A stretch of 64,000 nucleotides of DNA from JADKIH01 sp031417395 (GCA_031417395.1 JANOVM010000024.1:22097-86096), one strand, 5' to 3'; shown: positions 25,941 through 35,205, numbered from the stretch's first letter. Notes: generated by a model from the sequence alone, not told the origin. A program made the numbers and translations.

Positions 25941-27440
25941 TTAGTTTTCAGGAAAATAAATATCAAACGTTGCGCCTTTCTTTAACTCGCTTGTTGCAAT
26001 GATAATGCCGCTGTGATTCTCAACTATTTTTTTTACGATGGCAAGTCCGATGCCAGTGCCTCCATATACTTCTTTGCCGTGAAGTTTTTGAAACACTTCA
26101 AAAATCCGTTCGCTGAAATGAGATTCAAAGCCAATGCCGTTATCTTTGACGGTTATATGGCAATAATCTTTTTCAGGTGAAAGTTTTTCGCTAATTAATT
26201 TATTGCCTTTTACTATGCCGCTCTTTATAATGATGTGTGAGTGTATGTCGGGCTGTGAAAATTTAAGGGCATTGCTTATAAGGTTGTACATAAGCTGGCG
26301 AAACTGAAAAGCGATTATGTTGGCAGTGCCGAGTTCAGTGGCTTCGATGGTGGCGTGCTTTTCCTGGATGGTATCCTTTAGTTCGGATTTTACTTCTTCT
26401 ACAATTATTTTTAGGTCTGTCTTTTCAAACTTGAGCTCAGTAGTGGCAATGCGGGAGAAGGCAAGTAAATCGTCAATGAGTTGTTGCATTCTTCCGGCTG
26501 CTAATTGCATCCGCTGAAAATTATATTTGCCATTGTCAGTCAGCGTTTCTTTTTCCAATAAGATAGTTGCAAAGGTTTGTATTTTGCGCAATGGCTCCTG
26601 CAAATCATGACTCGATATATAGGTGAATGCAAGCAATTCTTTATTAGCAATAATTAACTCAGCGGCACGTTTTCCCTTCTCTTCGTTTTGGAAGGCAAGT
26701 TCTTTGTTAGCTATGATTAATTCTGCTGCCCGTTTTTCTTTTTCTTCGTTTTGAAAAGCAAGTTCTTTGTTGGCAATGCCTAACTCTGCCGCTCTTTTTT
26801 CTTTTTCCTCGTTTTGAAAGGCAAGTTCTTTATTGGCAATTCCCAGCTCTGCTGCCCGTTTTTCTTTTTCTTCGTTTTGAAAGGCAAGTTCTTTGTTGGC
26901 AATGATTAATTCTTCTGCCCGTTTTTCTTTCTCCTTGTTTTGAAAGATAAGTTCTTTGTTGGCAATGCCCAGCTCTGCTGCACGCTTTTCTTTCTCCGCA
27001 TTTTGAAAGATAAGTTCTTTGTTGGCAATGCCCAGTTCTGCTGCACGCTTTTCTTTCTCTATGTTTTGAAAAACAAGTTCTTTATTGGCAATGCTTAACT
27101 CTGCTGCCCGCTTCCCTTTTTCTTCGTCTTCGAAGACAAGTTCTTTGTTGGCAATGCCTAGCTCTGCGGCACGTTTTCCCTTTTCTTCATCCTGAAAGGC
27201 AAGTTCTATGTTGGCAATGCCCAACTCTGCTGCACGTTTTCCCTTTTCCTCGTCCTGAAAGGCAAGCTCTATGTTGGCAATGCCTAACTCAGCTGCTCGT
27301 TTCACTTTCTCTTCTTTCTGAAAGACAAGTTCTTTGCGGGCAATAATTAACTCTGCTAAAAGCTTTTCATATTCTTCTTTTTGAAAAGCAAGTTCTGCGC
27401 GAACAATAGTTACCTCATCTGTATTCTTTGTTTTAATCAT
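25941..27440 (-). CDS. Soluble histidine kinase with eleven 21-residue coiled-coil repeats
   Basis: A 499-residue cytoplasmic kinase with no membrane segment. Residues 29-259 are eleven uninterrupted 21-residue repeats with consensus AELGIANKELAFQNEEKEKR plus A, three heptads each, predicting one long coiled coil. The HisKA domain follows at once (YISSHDLQEPLRKIQTF, H278 as phosphoacceptor). The ATPase domain shows the N-box (LMYNLISNALKFS), DNGIGFE and GGTGIGLAIVKKIVE. No PAS or GAF sensor is present, so the coil itself or a partner must regulate it. It is the last gene after two response regulators and a regulator remnant in the same direction, which suggests a phosphorelay. Confidence 0.92.
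   Translation of the reverse strand: MIKTKNTDEVTIVRAELAFQKEEYEKLLAELIIARKELVFQKEEKVKRAAELGIANIELAFQDEEKGKRAAELGIANIELAFQDEEKGKRAAELGIANKELVFEDEEKGKRAAELSIANKELVFQNIEKEKRAAELGIANKELIFQNAEKEKRAAELGIANKELIFQNKEKEKRAEELIIANKELAFQNEEKEKRAAELGIANKELAFQNEEKEKRAAELGIANKELAFQNEEKEKRAAELIIANKELAFQNEEKGKRAAELIIANKELLAFTYISSHDLQEPLRKIQTFATILLEKETLTDNGKYNFQRMQLAAGRMQQLIDDLLAFSRIATTELKFEKTDLKIIVEEVKSELKDTIQEKHATIEATELGTANIIAFQFRQLMYNLISNALKFSQPDIHSHIIIKSGIVKGNKLISEKLSPEKDYCHITVKDNGIGFESHFSERIFEVFQKLHGKEVYGGTGIGLAIVKKIVENHSGIIIATSELKKGATFDIYFPEN
26664..27356 (-). repeat. Tandem 63-bp coding repeats (11 copies) in the histidine kinase
   Basis: Eleven in-frame 63-bp units encode the 21-residue coiled-coil repeat. 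Neighbouring units are close at DNA level (for example copies 9 and 10 are identical in protein), so copy number may change by slippage or recombination without breaking the frame. Confidence 0.88.
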
Positions 27441-27478
27441 TTGCTGGTCTGATTATGGTGTTTGGTTTAATTTATCCT

Positions 27479-27982
27479 CTAATCAATTGAACTGTTTTGT
27501 ACTGTGAGCACAAACCTTTCCCTCGCCGGTTGTGAAATATTTCCTTTCTTATCATAGGGCAGTTCTTGCATAATAAGCGCAAGCGTTTGTTGAATTACTT
27601 TTTTGAATATTAAAAATTCAGGGGGCTTGCGAATAAAGTAGTGAGCACCATTATTGTAAAGCAGGTTCACTACCTCCTTTTCATAGGACGTGGAGAACAT
27701 TATGACAGGAAAGTGCTTCAGTTTACTGTTGAGTTTCATTTCCATTAAACATTCCTTGCCGTTTTTGCGTGGCATATTGATGTCAAGGAAAAGCACATCA
27801 GGAAGTAAAGGAGAAAAATTTTGCTCCCTAACTTCCTGGGTCAGGTAATGCATGAGTTGTTCCCCGTCATTCACGGTAGTAAGCTTCGTAGGCATAAGTA
27901 ATTCTTCGACTGCTTCTTTAAAAAAGAGGCAATCGTCCGTGTCGTCATCGGCAAGCAATATATTTAGTTGTTTTAGGTTCAA
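27479..27982 (-). CDS. Single-domain response regulator (Rcp1/CheY-like)
   Basis: A 167-residue receiver with no output domain. The acidic pocket is in ILLADDDTDDCLFF (residues 8-21), the phosphoacceptor is D67 in VLFLDINMPRKNG, the switch threonine/serine is in VIMFSTSYEKE, and the conserved lysine is in YFIRKPPEF. The spacing after alpha 2 (LTQEVREQNFSPLLPD) is slightly long, as in Rcp1-type regulators. Its ATG overlaps the stop of the upstream remnant regulator by 4 bp (ATGA). It lies 38 bp before the histidine kinase and is probably its partner. Confidence 0.9.
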   Translation of the reverse strand: MNLKQLNILLADDDTDDCLFFKEAVEELLMPTKLTTVNDGEQLMHYLTQEVREQNFSPLLPDVLFLDINMPRKNGKECLMEMKLNSKLKHFPVIMFSTSYEKEVVNLLYNNGAHYFIRKPPEFLIFKKVIQQTLALIMQELPYDKKGNISQPARERFVLTVQNSSID

Positions 27983-28215
27983 GCGTTAAGGAAGTATTTT
28001 AACGGGCCGTGTGAAAATATTTTATCTACAGCAATAGGGAGTGCATGATGAAGTATTTGTTTGAGCTGCTCAAAATCATTGGGCTTGTGAATATAAACAT
28101 GTGCTCCGCTTTTGAAGAGCATGTTTATAGTATCCCACGATTTGGAGGTGGAGAACATAACTACAGGAATGTCTTTTAGTTTTTCATTTTTAAGTGTACT
28201 AATCAAGAATTTCAC
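27979..28215 (-). pseudogene. Response-regulator remnant lacking the phosphorylation site
   Basis: A 78-codon frame starting with GTG at 28215. It matches only the second half of a receiver domain (IPVVMFSTSKSWDTINMLFKSGAHVYIHKPNDFEQLKQ), given here as alpha 3 to alpha 5 with the conserved Lys in HKPNDF. The first half, with the acidic pocket and phospho-aspartate, is absent and is not found in another frame: the preceding regulator ends in the same DNA (stop 28199-28201). The likely origin is duplication followed by an internal deletion. It overlaps both neighbours by a few bases, so it may still be translated and support translational coupling. Confidence 0.75.
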
Positions 28216-28654
28216 CTTTATCTGTCAGAGGATCTTTTTTCTGCAGTTTTATTATCACCTTATAAATAATCTGCTTAAACTGTTCAAAATTACTGGGCTT
28301 GCGGATATATTCTTCTGCTCCGATCCATGTGAGCGTATTCGCCAAGCCTTGTTCTAAGCTAATACCCTTTCCAAATGATATGGTAAATACAATAACAGGA
28401 AGATTTTTAAGTGTTTCGTTTTCTTTTATTTCGGTTAAACATTCGAAACCTGTTTTGCGGGGCATATTCAGGTCGAGAAAAAGAACATCAGGGAGATTTG
28501 CTGAATTTTTATCCAGGTATTTCATCAGTTCTTCTCCATCATGCACGGTAGTAAGGTGCGTGTCAAGTTGCAATTCTTCCAATGCTTTTTTAAAAAAAAT
28601 GCAATCGTCAGTATCGTCATCGGCAAGCAGGACGTTAAAAAGTTTTGAATTCAC
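28199..28654 (-). CDS. Single-domain response regulator (Rcp1/CheY-like)
   Basis: A 151-residue receiver. The acidic pocket lies in VLLADDDTDDCIFF, the phosphoacceptor is D61 in VLFLDLNMPRKTG, and the conserved lysine is in YIRKPSNF. It is a close paralogue of the regulator at 27479-27982, both having DDDTDDC and MPRK. It is the first gene of the leftward group that ends in the coiled-coil histidine kinase. No DNA-binding output is present, so signal output is through protein contacts. Confidence 0.9.
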   Translation of the reverse strand: MNSKLFNVLLADDDTDDCIFFKKALEELQLDTHLTTVHDGEELMKYLDKNSANLPDVLFLDLNMPRKTGFECLTEIKENETLKNLPVIVFTISFGKGISLEQGLANTLTWIGAEEYIRKPSNFEQFKQIIYKVIIKLQKKDPLTDKGEILD

Positions 28655-29020
28655 TTTATAAATTTAGTATTTAAGAGTATGTTTAAACCTCATATTAACT
28701 CTTTCACAGTCATGAAATCGACCGGAAATAATAATACACTCTTCAGCTTAGGGTAAATTAGATTTTACGTTCTACAAGTAACTCATCTTTGGATTCTAAT
28801 TTGCTACATAACTATTAAAATAAGTTACATAATTCACACATTTGTCAATACATCTCCAACTGTCGAAGCAGCATTCATACAACATGAAGATTAAGAAATG
28901 TGACCCAATAGGATGGAACTGTAAGTACTGACTGGATTTGAAATGTTGGAAAAAAATTTGCAGAGTGAAACCAGTTCTTGATGTATCCTGCTGTGAAGAA
29001 TTTCCTTTGATTTAATAATT
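28655..29020. other. Non-coding stretch upstream of the regulator group
   Basis: This is 366 bp of AT-rich DNA with no credible reading frame or RNA. It should contain the promoter of the leftward regulator/kinase group, but I see no convincing TAnnTTTG element with a matching -33 site. Confidence 0.5.
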
Positions 29021-29515
29021 CTATTTATTGGACTGAATATTTTCAAGTTTTAAGATGTACTGATAGCATATGTAAAGCGGAATTATTCCCAAAACGCCAA
29101 AAGAACAATCTATTATCCTCCAATAAAATGGAATGTGCCTGATTGGTCCGCATAGGAGGGCAAGAGGAATAACCATGAGACAAGCATACATTCCGAATTG
29201 TATTACCCAGATATTTCTTACCGGGTCTTTCAGGGGGCCGATGAAAGCAACAGCAATTACCAGGTGAGCGAAAGCAAGCCAATCGGTTCCATAGGACATA
29301 TAAGGGTATTTGGTATTGGTTTCTTTAATCGCTTCATAGACACTGCTGATCCATGAACTAATAAACGTTGGCGCATTTTTAGTTAAATCGGTAAGAATAG
29401 ATAATTCCCACTCTAAGGGAAAAGCAGTTATTCCACTAAGCGAGAGGAAGACAATAAATAAGATAATTAATATTTTAATTTTTCTGCGGAGTTGACTTTC
29501 TTCCGGTAATTTCAT
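29021..29515 (-). CDS. Conserved-looking integral membrane protein of unknown function
   Basis: A 164-residue protein with four predicted membrane segments: ILIILFIVFLSLSGITAF, a central WLAFAHLVIAVAFIGPL, IWVIQFGMYACLMVIPLALL and CSFGVLGIIPLYICYQYIL. Charged or aromatic loops between them contain KETNTKYPYMSYGTDW and DPVRN. I do not recognise a named family. It stands alone, divergent from the secreted carboxypeptidase. Confidence 0.7.
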   Translation of the reverse strand: MKLPEESQLRRKIKILIILFIVFLSLSGITAFPLEWELSILTDLTKNAPTFISSWISSVYEAIKETNTKYPYMSYGTDWLAFAHLVIAVAFIGPLKDPVRNIWVIQFGMYACLMVIPLALLCGPIRHIPFYWRIIDCSFGVLGIIPLYICYQYILKLENIQSNK

Positions 29516-29567
29516 AAGTGAAGATATTTATTTATATTAGAGGTCAATTAACCTAAACTAAATTAAT

Positions 29568-32438
29568 ATGAAAATAGCATTACTAAATCGTTTGAAGTAT
29601 CTTTTTATTTTGATTTTTCTAACAAATAGTTTGTTTGCTCAAAGCCAGAAATACTATAGAATTCAACTAACTCTGTCACCCTCGGAATTTCGAAGTTTAA
29701 TGCAGGCAGGAATGGATATTGATCACTTCCAATATCAAAATGATATTCTTATTGCAGATGTATCCGAAGCAGATATTCAATTAATAAAACAAAGAAGGAT
29801 TAATATAAAATACCTGATAAAGGACATAGGAAAAAATATTAATCGATACAATAGAAAGATTGATAGGAAAGCGGCAAGAAGTGGAACATCCTTGTCATTA
29901 GCTGTACCTACACCCTCTAATTTTGGCACAGGAGGAAGTTACGGTCCTGCGGGAAGTGTAACGCGTCATTTTACATTTCAAGAAATGCAAAATGAATTAG
30001 ATGAAATGCGCACTCTTTTTCCAAATTTGATTACCGTTAAATCAAGTTTAGGGACAACAGATCAGGGGCGCCCGCTTTTAATGGTTCGCATTAGTGACAA
30101 TGCTGATGTAGATGAAAACGAACCGGAGATTTTTCTAAATGCCGTGCATCATGCCCGTGAGCCTATAAGTATGACGCAATTAATTTTCTTTATGTGGCAT
30201 TTACTTGAAAACTATGCTTCGAATAAGGAGATTCAAACATTGGTTAATAGTACTGAACTATATATTGTGCCTTGTGTAAATCCCGATGGTTATGTTTATA
30301 ATGCAACAAACAATAACACCGGCGGTGGAATGTGGCGAAAAAACAGGCATGACAACGGCAACGGTTCCTTTGGTGTTGATAATAACAGGAATTACAGTTA
30401 TGGCTGGGGACTTAACAATGGATCATCAACTTCAACAAGCTCGGATACGTACCGGGGAACGGCACCTTTTTCAGAAGTAGAGAATATTGCAATTAGGAAT
30501 TTTTGTAATTCACGAAGTTTTGTATCAGAATTTAATTGTCATTCTTATGGAAACTACTGTATATATCCTTACTCTTATGTCGGAGTAAATAATAATCCGG
30601 AGATTCCATTATTTACCCAGTTATCTTCCTTTCTCACTTCTGACAATGGTTTTACCTATGGAAATTCTTCTGCAACAGTAAATTATATTGCAAGCGGTGT
30701 TGCGGAAGATTGGGCTTATGGTGAACAAACCACAAAGGGGAAAATGTATGGATTTACACCGGAAGTAGGAGCAGGAACAGATGGATTTTATCCTGCGTCT
30801 TCTCGTATTCTCCCGCTATGCAATTCCATGGTTGAGATGAATAAGAATTTAATGAAGGTTTCAACAGCATATGGTGATGTTTCTACTTCAGCACCTTCCG
30901 TAATATCGGGATTAAGCGGCTCTATTCCTTTCAGTTTAAAACATTATGGTATTTATCCTGCCTCGTATATAGTTTCTCTTACGCCAATTTCAACCTTTGT
31001 TTCCTATGTAGATGCTCCCAAAAACATTTCCGGCTCAACAATTTTTCAAATTCAAAACGATGTATTTAATTTTTCTATAGACCCATTAACACCTATAGGA
31101 AGTGCAATTCTTTTTGAAGTAGGCACAGACAATGGTTATTGTGTCATGAGGGATACTATTTCAATGACTTATACCTGTGCGTCTCCCGGAGGTACTTCTA
31201 CAACAGGAATAACAACTAATTCTGCCAATATAAGCTGGAACGGTATTTCCGGAGTGACTGATTATTATATTTCTTCAAAACTTGCTTCTTCCTCAATATG
31301 GGATGCCGATGTTTTGGTTTCGGGCAGTACTTCAGCAATACTTTCATTATTATTACCTAATACTGCATATAATTGGAGGGTTCGCGAAATAAACTGTGCA
31401 ACATATTCAGCCATACAAAGTTTTACCACGCAGCAGGTTTGTGGTGTTCCATCACCGACAGCTTCATCTGTTACATCAAGTGGGTTTACATTGAGCTGGC
31501 CTATAATTTCAAGTGCAACAACTTATGATGTTAGGATAAGACAACAGGGAACGATTACATGGACAACATCAACTGTTTCTGTTAACGTCCAGTCGTATTC
31601 CGGTTTATTATCTAATACTGTTTATGAATTTGAGGTAAATGCAACCTGTCCCTCCGGAACCAGCTCATTTTCTTTAACTCAAACGGTTTCTACTTTAATA
31701 ATTCCAACGACAGTTTATTGTAATTCAAATGGAAATAATGCTACAAAAGAATGGATCGATTTTATTCAATTGGGTTCTATTGCCAGAACTTCAGGATCAG
31801 AGCCGGGAGGATATAAAAATACTGGCTTAACAGCAAATTTAGTTCGGGGGAGTGCTTACACACTTACATACAGTACAGGCTTCAGTTCAACCATTCGAAA
31901 AGAATACTGGAGAGTTTATATTGATTACAATGGCGACGGAGATTTCACGGATGCAGGTGAATCAATATTAAATACTTCTAAAACAGGAAGTGGGAATTTC
32001 ACAGGTGTATTTACGGTTCCTGCAACTGCTTCATTGACAACAACCCGCATGCGAGTAAAAATGAGCCGTAATTCAATTTCTTCTTCATGCGGATCATTTT
32101 CAAGCGGAGAGGTTGAGGATTATACTATTGTTGTTTCTGCTCCTCCCATTGCTTTTTCAAAGAATGTCGTGAACGAATTAAATGGAGCATCTGATTCATG
32201 GAAAATTGATGTGGTACCAAATCCAATTAAAGATGAAATAAATATTTCATTAAGTGATACCTATAGCCAAAATACTGATATAACTTTATTCGATGTTAAT
32301 GGCAGGATAATTTTGAGTCATTCATTAAGTAAAAATGATTTAAATTATCAACTCAATGTTCCTGACCTTGCAAATGGAATGTATTTCTTGTTGTTTCAAA
32401 ATGGAGATTTGAAGAAGACTATTAAAATTATTAAATAA
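29568..32438 (+). CDS. Secreted M14 zinc carboxypeptidase with FnIII, GEVED and T9SS domains
   Basis: A 956-residue extracellular metallocarboxypeptidase. Signal peptide LFILIFLTNSLFAQS, then a propeptide-like region to about 110. The M14 domain has zinc ligands H195 and E198 (VHHAREP) and H325 (FNCHSYG), the substrate-binding segment NPDGYVYN and NRNYSYGW, and catalytic E399 in GFTPEVG. Two fibronectin-III-like modules follow (about 530-710), then a GEVED domain (SSGEVEDYTIVV) and a T9SS type A sorting domain (VVPNPIKDEINISL to LKKTIKIIK). It degrades peptides outside the cell. A clear terminator follows. Confidence 0.93.
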   Translation: MKIALLNRLKYLFILIFLTNSLFAQSQKYYRIQLTLSPSEFRSLMQAGMDIDHFQYQNDILIADVSEADIQLIKQRRINIKYLIKDIGKNINRYNRKIDRKAARSGTSLSLAVPTPSNFGTGGSYGPAGSVTRHFTFQEMQNELDEMRTLFPNLITVKSSLGTTDQGRPLLMVRISDNADVDENEPEIFLNAVHHAREPISMTQLIFFMWHLLENYASNKEIQTLVNSTELYIVPCVNPDGYVYNATNNNTGGGMWRKNRHDNGNGSFGVDNNRNYSYGWGLNNGSSTSTSSDTYRGTAPFSEVENIAIRNFCNSRSFVSEFNCHSYGNYCIYPYSYVGVNNNPEIPLFTQLSSFLTSDNGFTYGNSSATVNYIASGVAEDWAYGEQTTKGKMYGFTPEVGAGTDGFYPASSRILPLCNSMVEMNKNLMKVSTAYGDVSTSAPSVISGLSGSIPFSLKHYGIYPASYIVSLTPISTFVSYVDAPKNISGSTIFQIQNDVFNFSIDPLTPIGSAILFEVGTDNGYCVMRDTISMTYTCASPGGTSTTGITTNSANISWNGISGVTDYYISSKLASSSIWDADVLVSGSTSAILSLLLPNTAYNWRVREINCATYSAIQSFTTQQVCGVPSPTASSVTSSGFTLSWPIISSATTYDVRIRQQGTITWTTSTVSVNVQSYSGLLSNTVYEFEVNATCPSGTSSFSLTQTVSTLIIPTTVYCNSNGNNATKEWIDFIQLGSIARTSGSEPGGYKNTGLTANLVRGSAYTLTYSTGFSSTIRKEYWRVYIDYNGDGDFTDAGESILNTSKTGSGNFTGVFTVPATASLTTTRMRVKMSRNSISSSCGSFSSGEVEDYTIVVSAPPIAFSKNVVNELNGASDSWKIDVVPNPIKDEINISLSDTYSQNTDITLFDVNGRIILSHSLSKNDLNYQLNVPDLANGMYFLLFQNGDLKKTIKIIK

Positions 32439-32456
32439 AAATTGCATGCGAATTGT

Positions 32457-32488
32457 TAAAAAAGGGACAGTTAATCTGTCCTTTTTTT
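32457..32488 (+). terminator. Terminator of the carboxypeptidase gene
   Basis: The stem GGACAG/CTGTCC (32465-32470 with 32476-32481) and loop TTAAT are extended by A-run/T-run pairing and followed by TTTTTTT. Confidence 0.85.
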
Positions 32489-32570
32489 GTGAAGAAATTT
32501 TGGGCAACAACAATAAATAATATTTTAAAACATTGAATATCAATTATATAAAAATAATTTATTTATAATG

Positions 32571-32664
32571 TGTACTATATTTCCATCATTAATATAAAAA
32601 AATTATATTTGTGATGGAAATATCCATCAAATAAATATTTTCAATTTGATGGATATTTACATCA
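32571..32664 (+). promoter_or_regulatory. hipBA promoter with three operator-like sites
   Basis: A perfect palindrome TGATGGA-AATA-TCCATCA (32612-32629), a second 18-bp site TGATGGATATTTACATCA (32647-32664) and a half-conserved site ending CCATCA (32571-32588) flank a -7 element TATATTTG (32604-32611). The central palindrome starts directly after the -7 element. This is the arrangement expected for autorepression by the HipB-like antitoxin, alone or with HipA. Confidence 0.65.
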
Positions 32665-32689
32665 TTAATTACGTATTAGACTATTAATA

Positions 32690-33040
32690 ATGGAAAAAGA
32701 CAACAAAAATTGGTATGGAATGAGTGATTCTGTCGTTCTGGAAGTATTTGGGAATTTCATTCAACAAAATCGTTTGATGCAGAATAAAACTCAGCAGGAG
32801 GTATCGAAAGCTGCAGGAATCAATAGGTCTACCATGGTCCAAATCGAAAATGGTGGAGGTGGAACCTTGCGTTCCTTTATTCAGATATTAAGAGCACTGG
32901 AGCAATTGCATTTGCTAAAACATTTTGAAGTGGTGCAGCAGATTAGTCCGCTGCAATTAGCAAAGATGGAAATGAATAAAAGAAAAAGAGCAAGCAGCAA
33001 AAAGGGGAGTGCTAACGATAAACCATCAAGCGACTGGTAA
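32690..33040 (+). CDS. hipB: HipB-like XRE antitoxin and autorepressor
   Basis: A 116-residue protein with an XRE helix-turn-helix: FIQQNRLMQNKTQQEVSKAA, then GINRSTMVQIENGGGG and LRSFIQILRALEQLHLL. A basic C-terminal tail (KRKRASSKKGS) follows. It overlaps hipA by one base (TAATG), the usual antitoxin-toxin coupling. It should bind HipA, block its kinase activity and repress the operon through the palindromes upstream. Confidence 0.88.
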   Translation: MEKDNKNWYGMSDSVVLEVFGNFIQQNRLMQNKTQQEVSKAAGINRSTMVQIENGGGGTLRSFIQILRALEQLHLLKHFEVVQQISPLQLAKMEMNKRKRASSKKGSANDKPSSDW

Positions 33041-34332
33041 TGATTACTACTGCTTTCATCAATTTATGGAATAAGCGTGTTGGAGCAATTGCATGGGATA
33101 GAAATACCGGTATTTCTTCGTTTGAATATGCTCCTTCATTTCTATCAAACAATTGGGATATTGCTCCTTTGAAAATGCCTATTGCTGGAGCTGAAAAAAG
33201 AATTTTTTCTTTTCGGGAATTAAGAGACAGTACAACGTTTAAGGGTTTACCGGGATTGCTTGCCGATGTATTGCCGGATAAATACGGCAATGCAATGATT
33301 AATGCCTGGCTATCAAAAAATGGAAGGCCTGCTGATAGTCTTAACCCCGTCGAACTACTTTGCTTTATAGGTAAGCGGGGAATGGGTGCTTTAGAATTCG
33401 AGCCTGTAGAGCCATCTGTTAAAAATTCAGCTTCAAAAATTGAGCTGGATGGTTTGGTTCATATAGCCGGTGAAATTCTTGCAGGCCGACAAGATTTTAA
33501 TACAAACTTTTCTGATGCCGATGAAAACGCTCTGCTTGATATTTTAAAAATCGGTACCTCTGCCGGAGGCGCAAGGGCAAAAGCAATCATAACATACAAT
33601 ACCGCTACAAAGGAAATTCGATCGGGACAAGCAGATGCTCCCAAAGGATTCTCGCATTGGCTTATTAAATTTGATGGTGTTGCAGATCAGCAATTAGGTA
33701 CAACGAACGGTTACGGCAGGGTTGAAATGGCATATTCCCTAATGGCTAAGGAAGCACAAATTGAAATGTCAGAGTGCATGCTTCTTGAAGAAAATAACAG
33801 AGCTCATTTTATGACCAAACGTTTTGACAGGGAGCATGGTATTGGTAAACTTCATGTACAGAGCTTTTGTGCTATTGCGCATTATGATTTCAATGATGTT
33901 AGTTCATATAGCTATGAACAATTGTTTGAAACCATGAGAATGATCCATCTCCCTTATACCGATGCCGAACAATTATACAGAAGAATGGTATTTAATGTAA
34001 TGGCCAGAAATTGTGACGATCACACCAAGAATTTTGCTTTCAAAATGGACAAAACGGGCAAGTGGAGGTTAGCGCCTGCATTTGATGTTTGTCATTCGTA
34101 TCGTCCGGGAAGCGCATGGGTAAGTCAGCAGTCTTTAAGCATTAATAACAAACGGCAGGGTATAAGCCGAGAAGATTTACTCTCTGTAGCAAAAAAAATG
34201 AATATAAAGAAAGCATCTGCAATAATTGATCAGGTAAGGGAAGCTGTTAATAAATGGAGTTATTTTGCTTCTCTTACCCATGTGAAGGAGGATTTAAAAA
34301 AAGCAGTGGAAAAAACACTTTTACTTTTATAA
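33040..34332 (+). CDS. hipA: HipA-family serine/threonine kinase toxin
   Basis: A 430-residue full-length HipA. The N-subdomain (about 1-125) contains LPGLLADVLPDKYGN. The P-loop-like segment is GTSAGGARAKA (172-182), with S174 as candidate for the inhibitory autophosphorylation seen in HipA. GFSHWLIKFDG and HFMTKRFDRE are typical core motifs; NVMARNCDDHTKNFAF (catalytic Asp 326/327) and APAFDVCHS (D349) form the active site. E. coli HipA phosphorylates glutamyl-tRNA synthetase and causes growth arrest; the target here is not known. It follows hipB with a one-base overlap. Confidence 0.93.
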   Translation: MITTAFINLWNKRVGAIAWDRNTGISSFEYAPSFLSNNWDIAPLKMPIAGAEKRIFSFRELRDSTTFKGLPGLLADVLPDKYGNAMINAWLSKNGRPADSLNPVELLCFIGKRGMGALEFEPVEPSVKNSASKIELDGLVHIAGEILAGRQDFNTNFSDADENALLDILKIGTSAGGARAKAIITYNTATKEIRSGQADAPKGFSHWLIKFDGVADQQLGTTNGYGRVEMAYSLMAKEAQIEMSECMLLEENNRAHFMTKRFDREHGIGKLHVQSFCAIAHYDFNDVSSYSYEQLFETMRMIHLPYTDAEQLYRRMVFNVMARNCDDHTKNFAFKMDKTGKWRLAPAFDVCHSYRPGSAWVSQQSLSINNKRQGISREDLLSVAKKMNIKKASAIIDQVREAVNKWSYFASLTHVKEDLKKAVEKTLLLL

Positions 34333-34382
34333 ACAATAAATTTTGTCTATAATTATGCTTTTAATATTTTACTTTTGAATTA

Positions 34383-35195
34383 ATGAATTGGCGTTTATTT
34401 AACATGATATCTGTTGAAGGTTGGTCTAGTGCCAATAATGCAAAGAGAACAGAATTGGTTTTTGAATTCCGTAATAAAAGTTACGGTGCTTATTTATTAA
34501 GAAAAAAATATACCAGGCGGCTATTAATTGCTTTTGTCATTACATGTTTTGGGACCGGAATATTATTCTCGGTTCCATTATTGATTTATTATTTTAATAA
34601 AACAAATAATGAACTAAAATTAAAAATGGAGGACAGCATTTTGCTTGAAGAACCGCCGCCTATTGATAAAAATGCTGCACCACTGCCGCCTGTTATTCCG
34701 CCTCCGCCTGTGCAGCAAACAATAAAATTTACTCCTCCAAAAATTGTGAAGGATGAAGAAGTTGTCGATCCTCCTCCCACACAAGAAGAAACAAAAGATG
34801 TTCAGGTAAGTACGCAAACACAGGACGGAGACAAAGATTTTATTGACCTGCCGCCTGACCCTTCAATAAATAACGATGACGATAAAGTATTTTCAATTGT
34901 GGAGGAAAATCCATCTTTTCCGGGTGGAGAAAGTAAATTGATGGAGTATCTTTCAAAAATAAAATATCCTGTGATTGCCAGAGAAGAACAAATCTCAGGA
35001 TGGGTTGTTGTTTCATTCATCGTTGATAAAACAGGAAAAATCAAAGATGCGAAGGTTTTGAAAGGAATAGGAGGCGGATGCAATGAAGAGGCCTTAAAAA
35101 AAATAATGTCAATGCCTGATTGGATTCCAGGGCGTCAAAATGGACGTAATGTAATGGTCAGAACAGTTTTAAGAGTTAATTTTACCCTTAATTAA
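34383..35195 (+). CDS. TonB-like energy transducer
   Basis: A 270-residue inner-membrane/periplasmic protein that couples the proton motive force to TonB-dependent receptors. A cytoplasmic N-terminus with RNKSYGAYLLRKKY precedes one membrane segment (LLIAFVITCFGTGILFSVPLLIYYF, quoted as residues about 45-70). A proline-rich spacer (PPPIDKNAAPLPPVIPPPP) leads to the C-terminal TonB domain from about residue 180 (SFPGGESKLMEYLSKIKYP, GWVVVSFIVDKTGKI, MPDWIPGRQNG). A TACTTTTG element at 34370-34377 is so near the first ATG that translation may instead begin at the second ATG, 34404. Confidence 0.9.
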   Translation: MNWRLFNMISVEGWSSANNAKRTELVFEFRNKSYGAYLLRKKYTRRLLIAFVITCFGTGILFSVPLLIYYFNKTNNELKLKMEDSILLEEPPPIDKNAAPLPPVIPPPPVQQTIKFTPPKIVKDEEVVDPPPTQEETKDVQVSTQTQDGDKDFIDLPPDPSINNDDDKVFSIVEENPSFPGGESKLMEYLSKIKYPVIAREEQISGWVVVSFIVDKTGKIKDAKVLKGIGGGCNEEALKKIMSMPDWIPGRQNGRNVMVRTVLRVNFTLN

Positions 35196-35205
35196 TTTTT
35201 TTATT

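Noticed and set aside
26664..27356. Regularly spaced repeats that could suggest a CRISPR array
   Set aside because: The 63-bp units are contiguous, in frame and encode heptad repeats of a histidine kinase; there are no unique spacers or cas genes.
33040..34332. Split HipA-N/HipA-C toxin
   Set aside because: The frame is continuous and contains both subdomains, so it is one full-length HipA.
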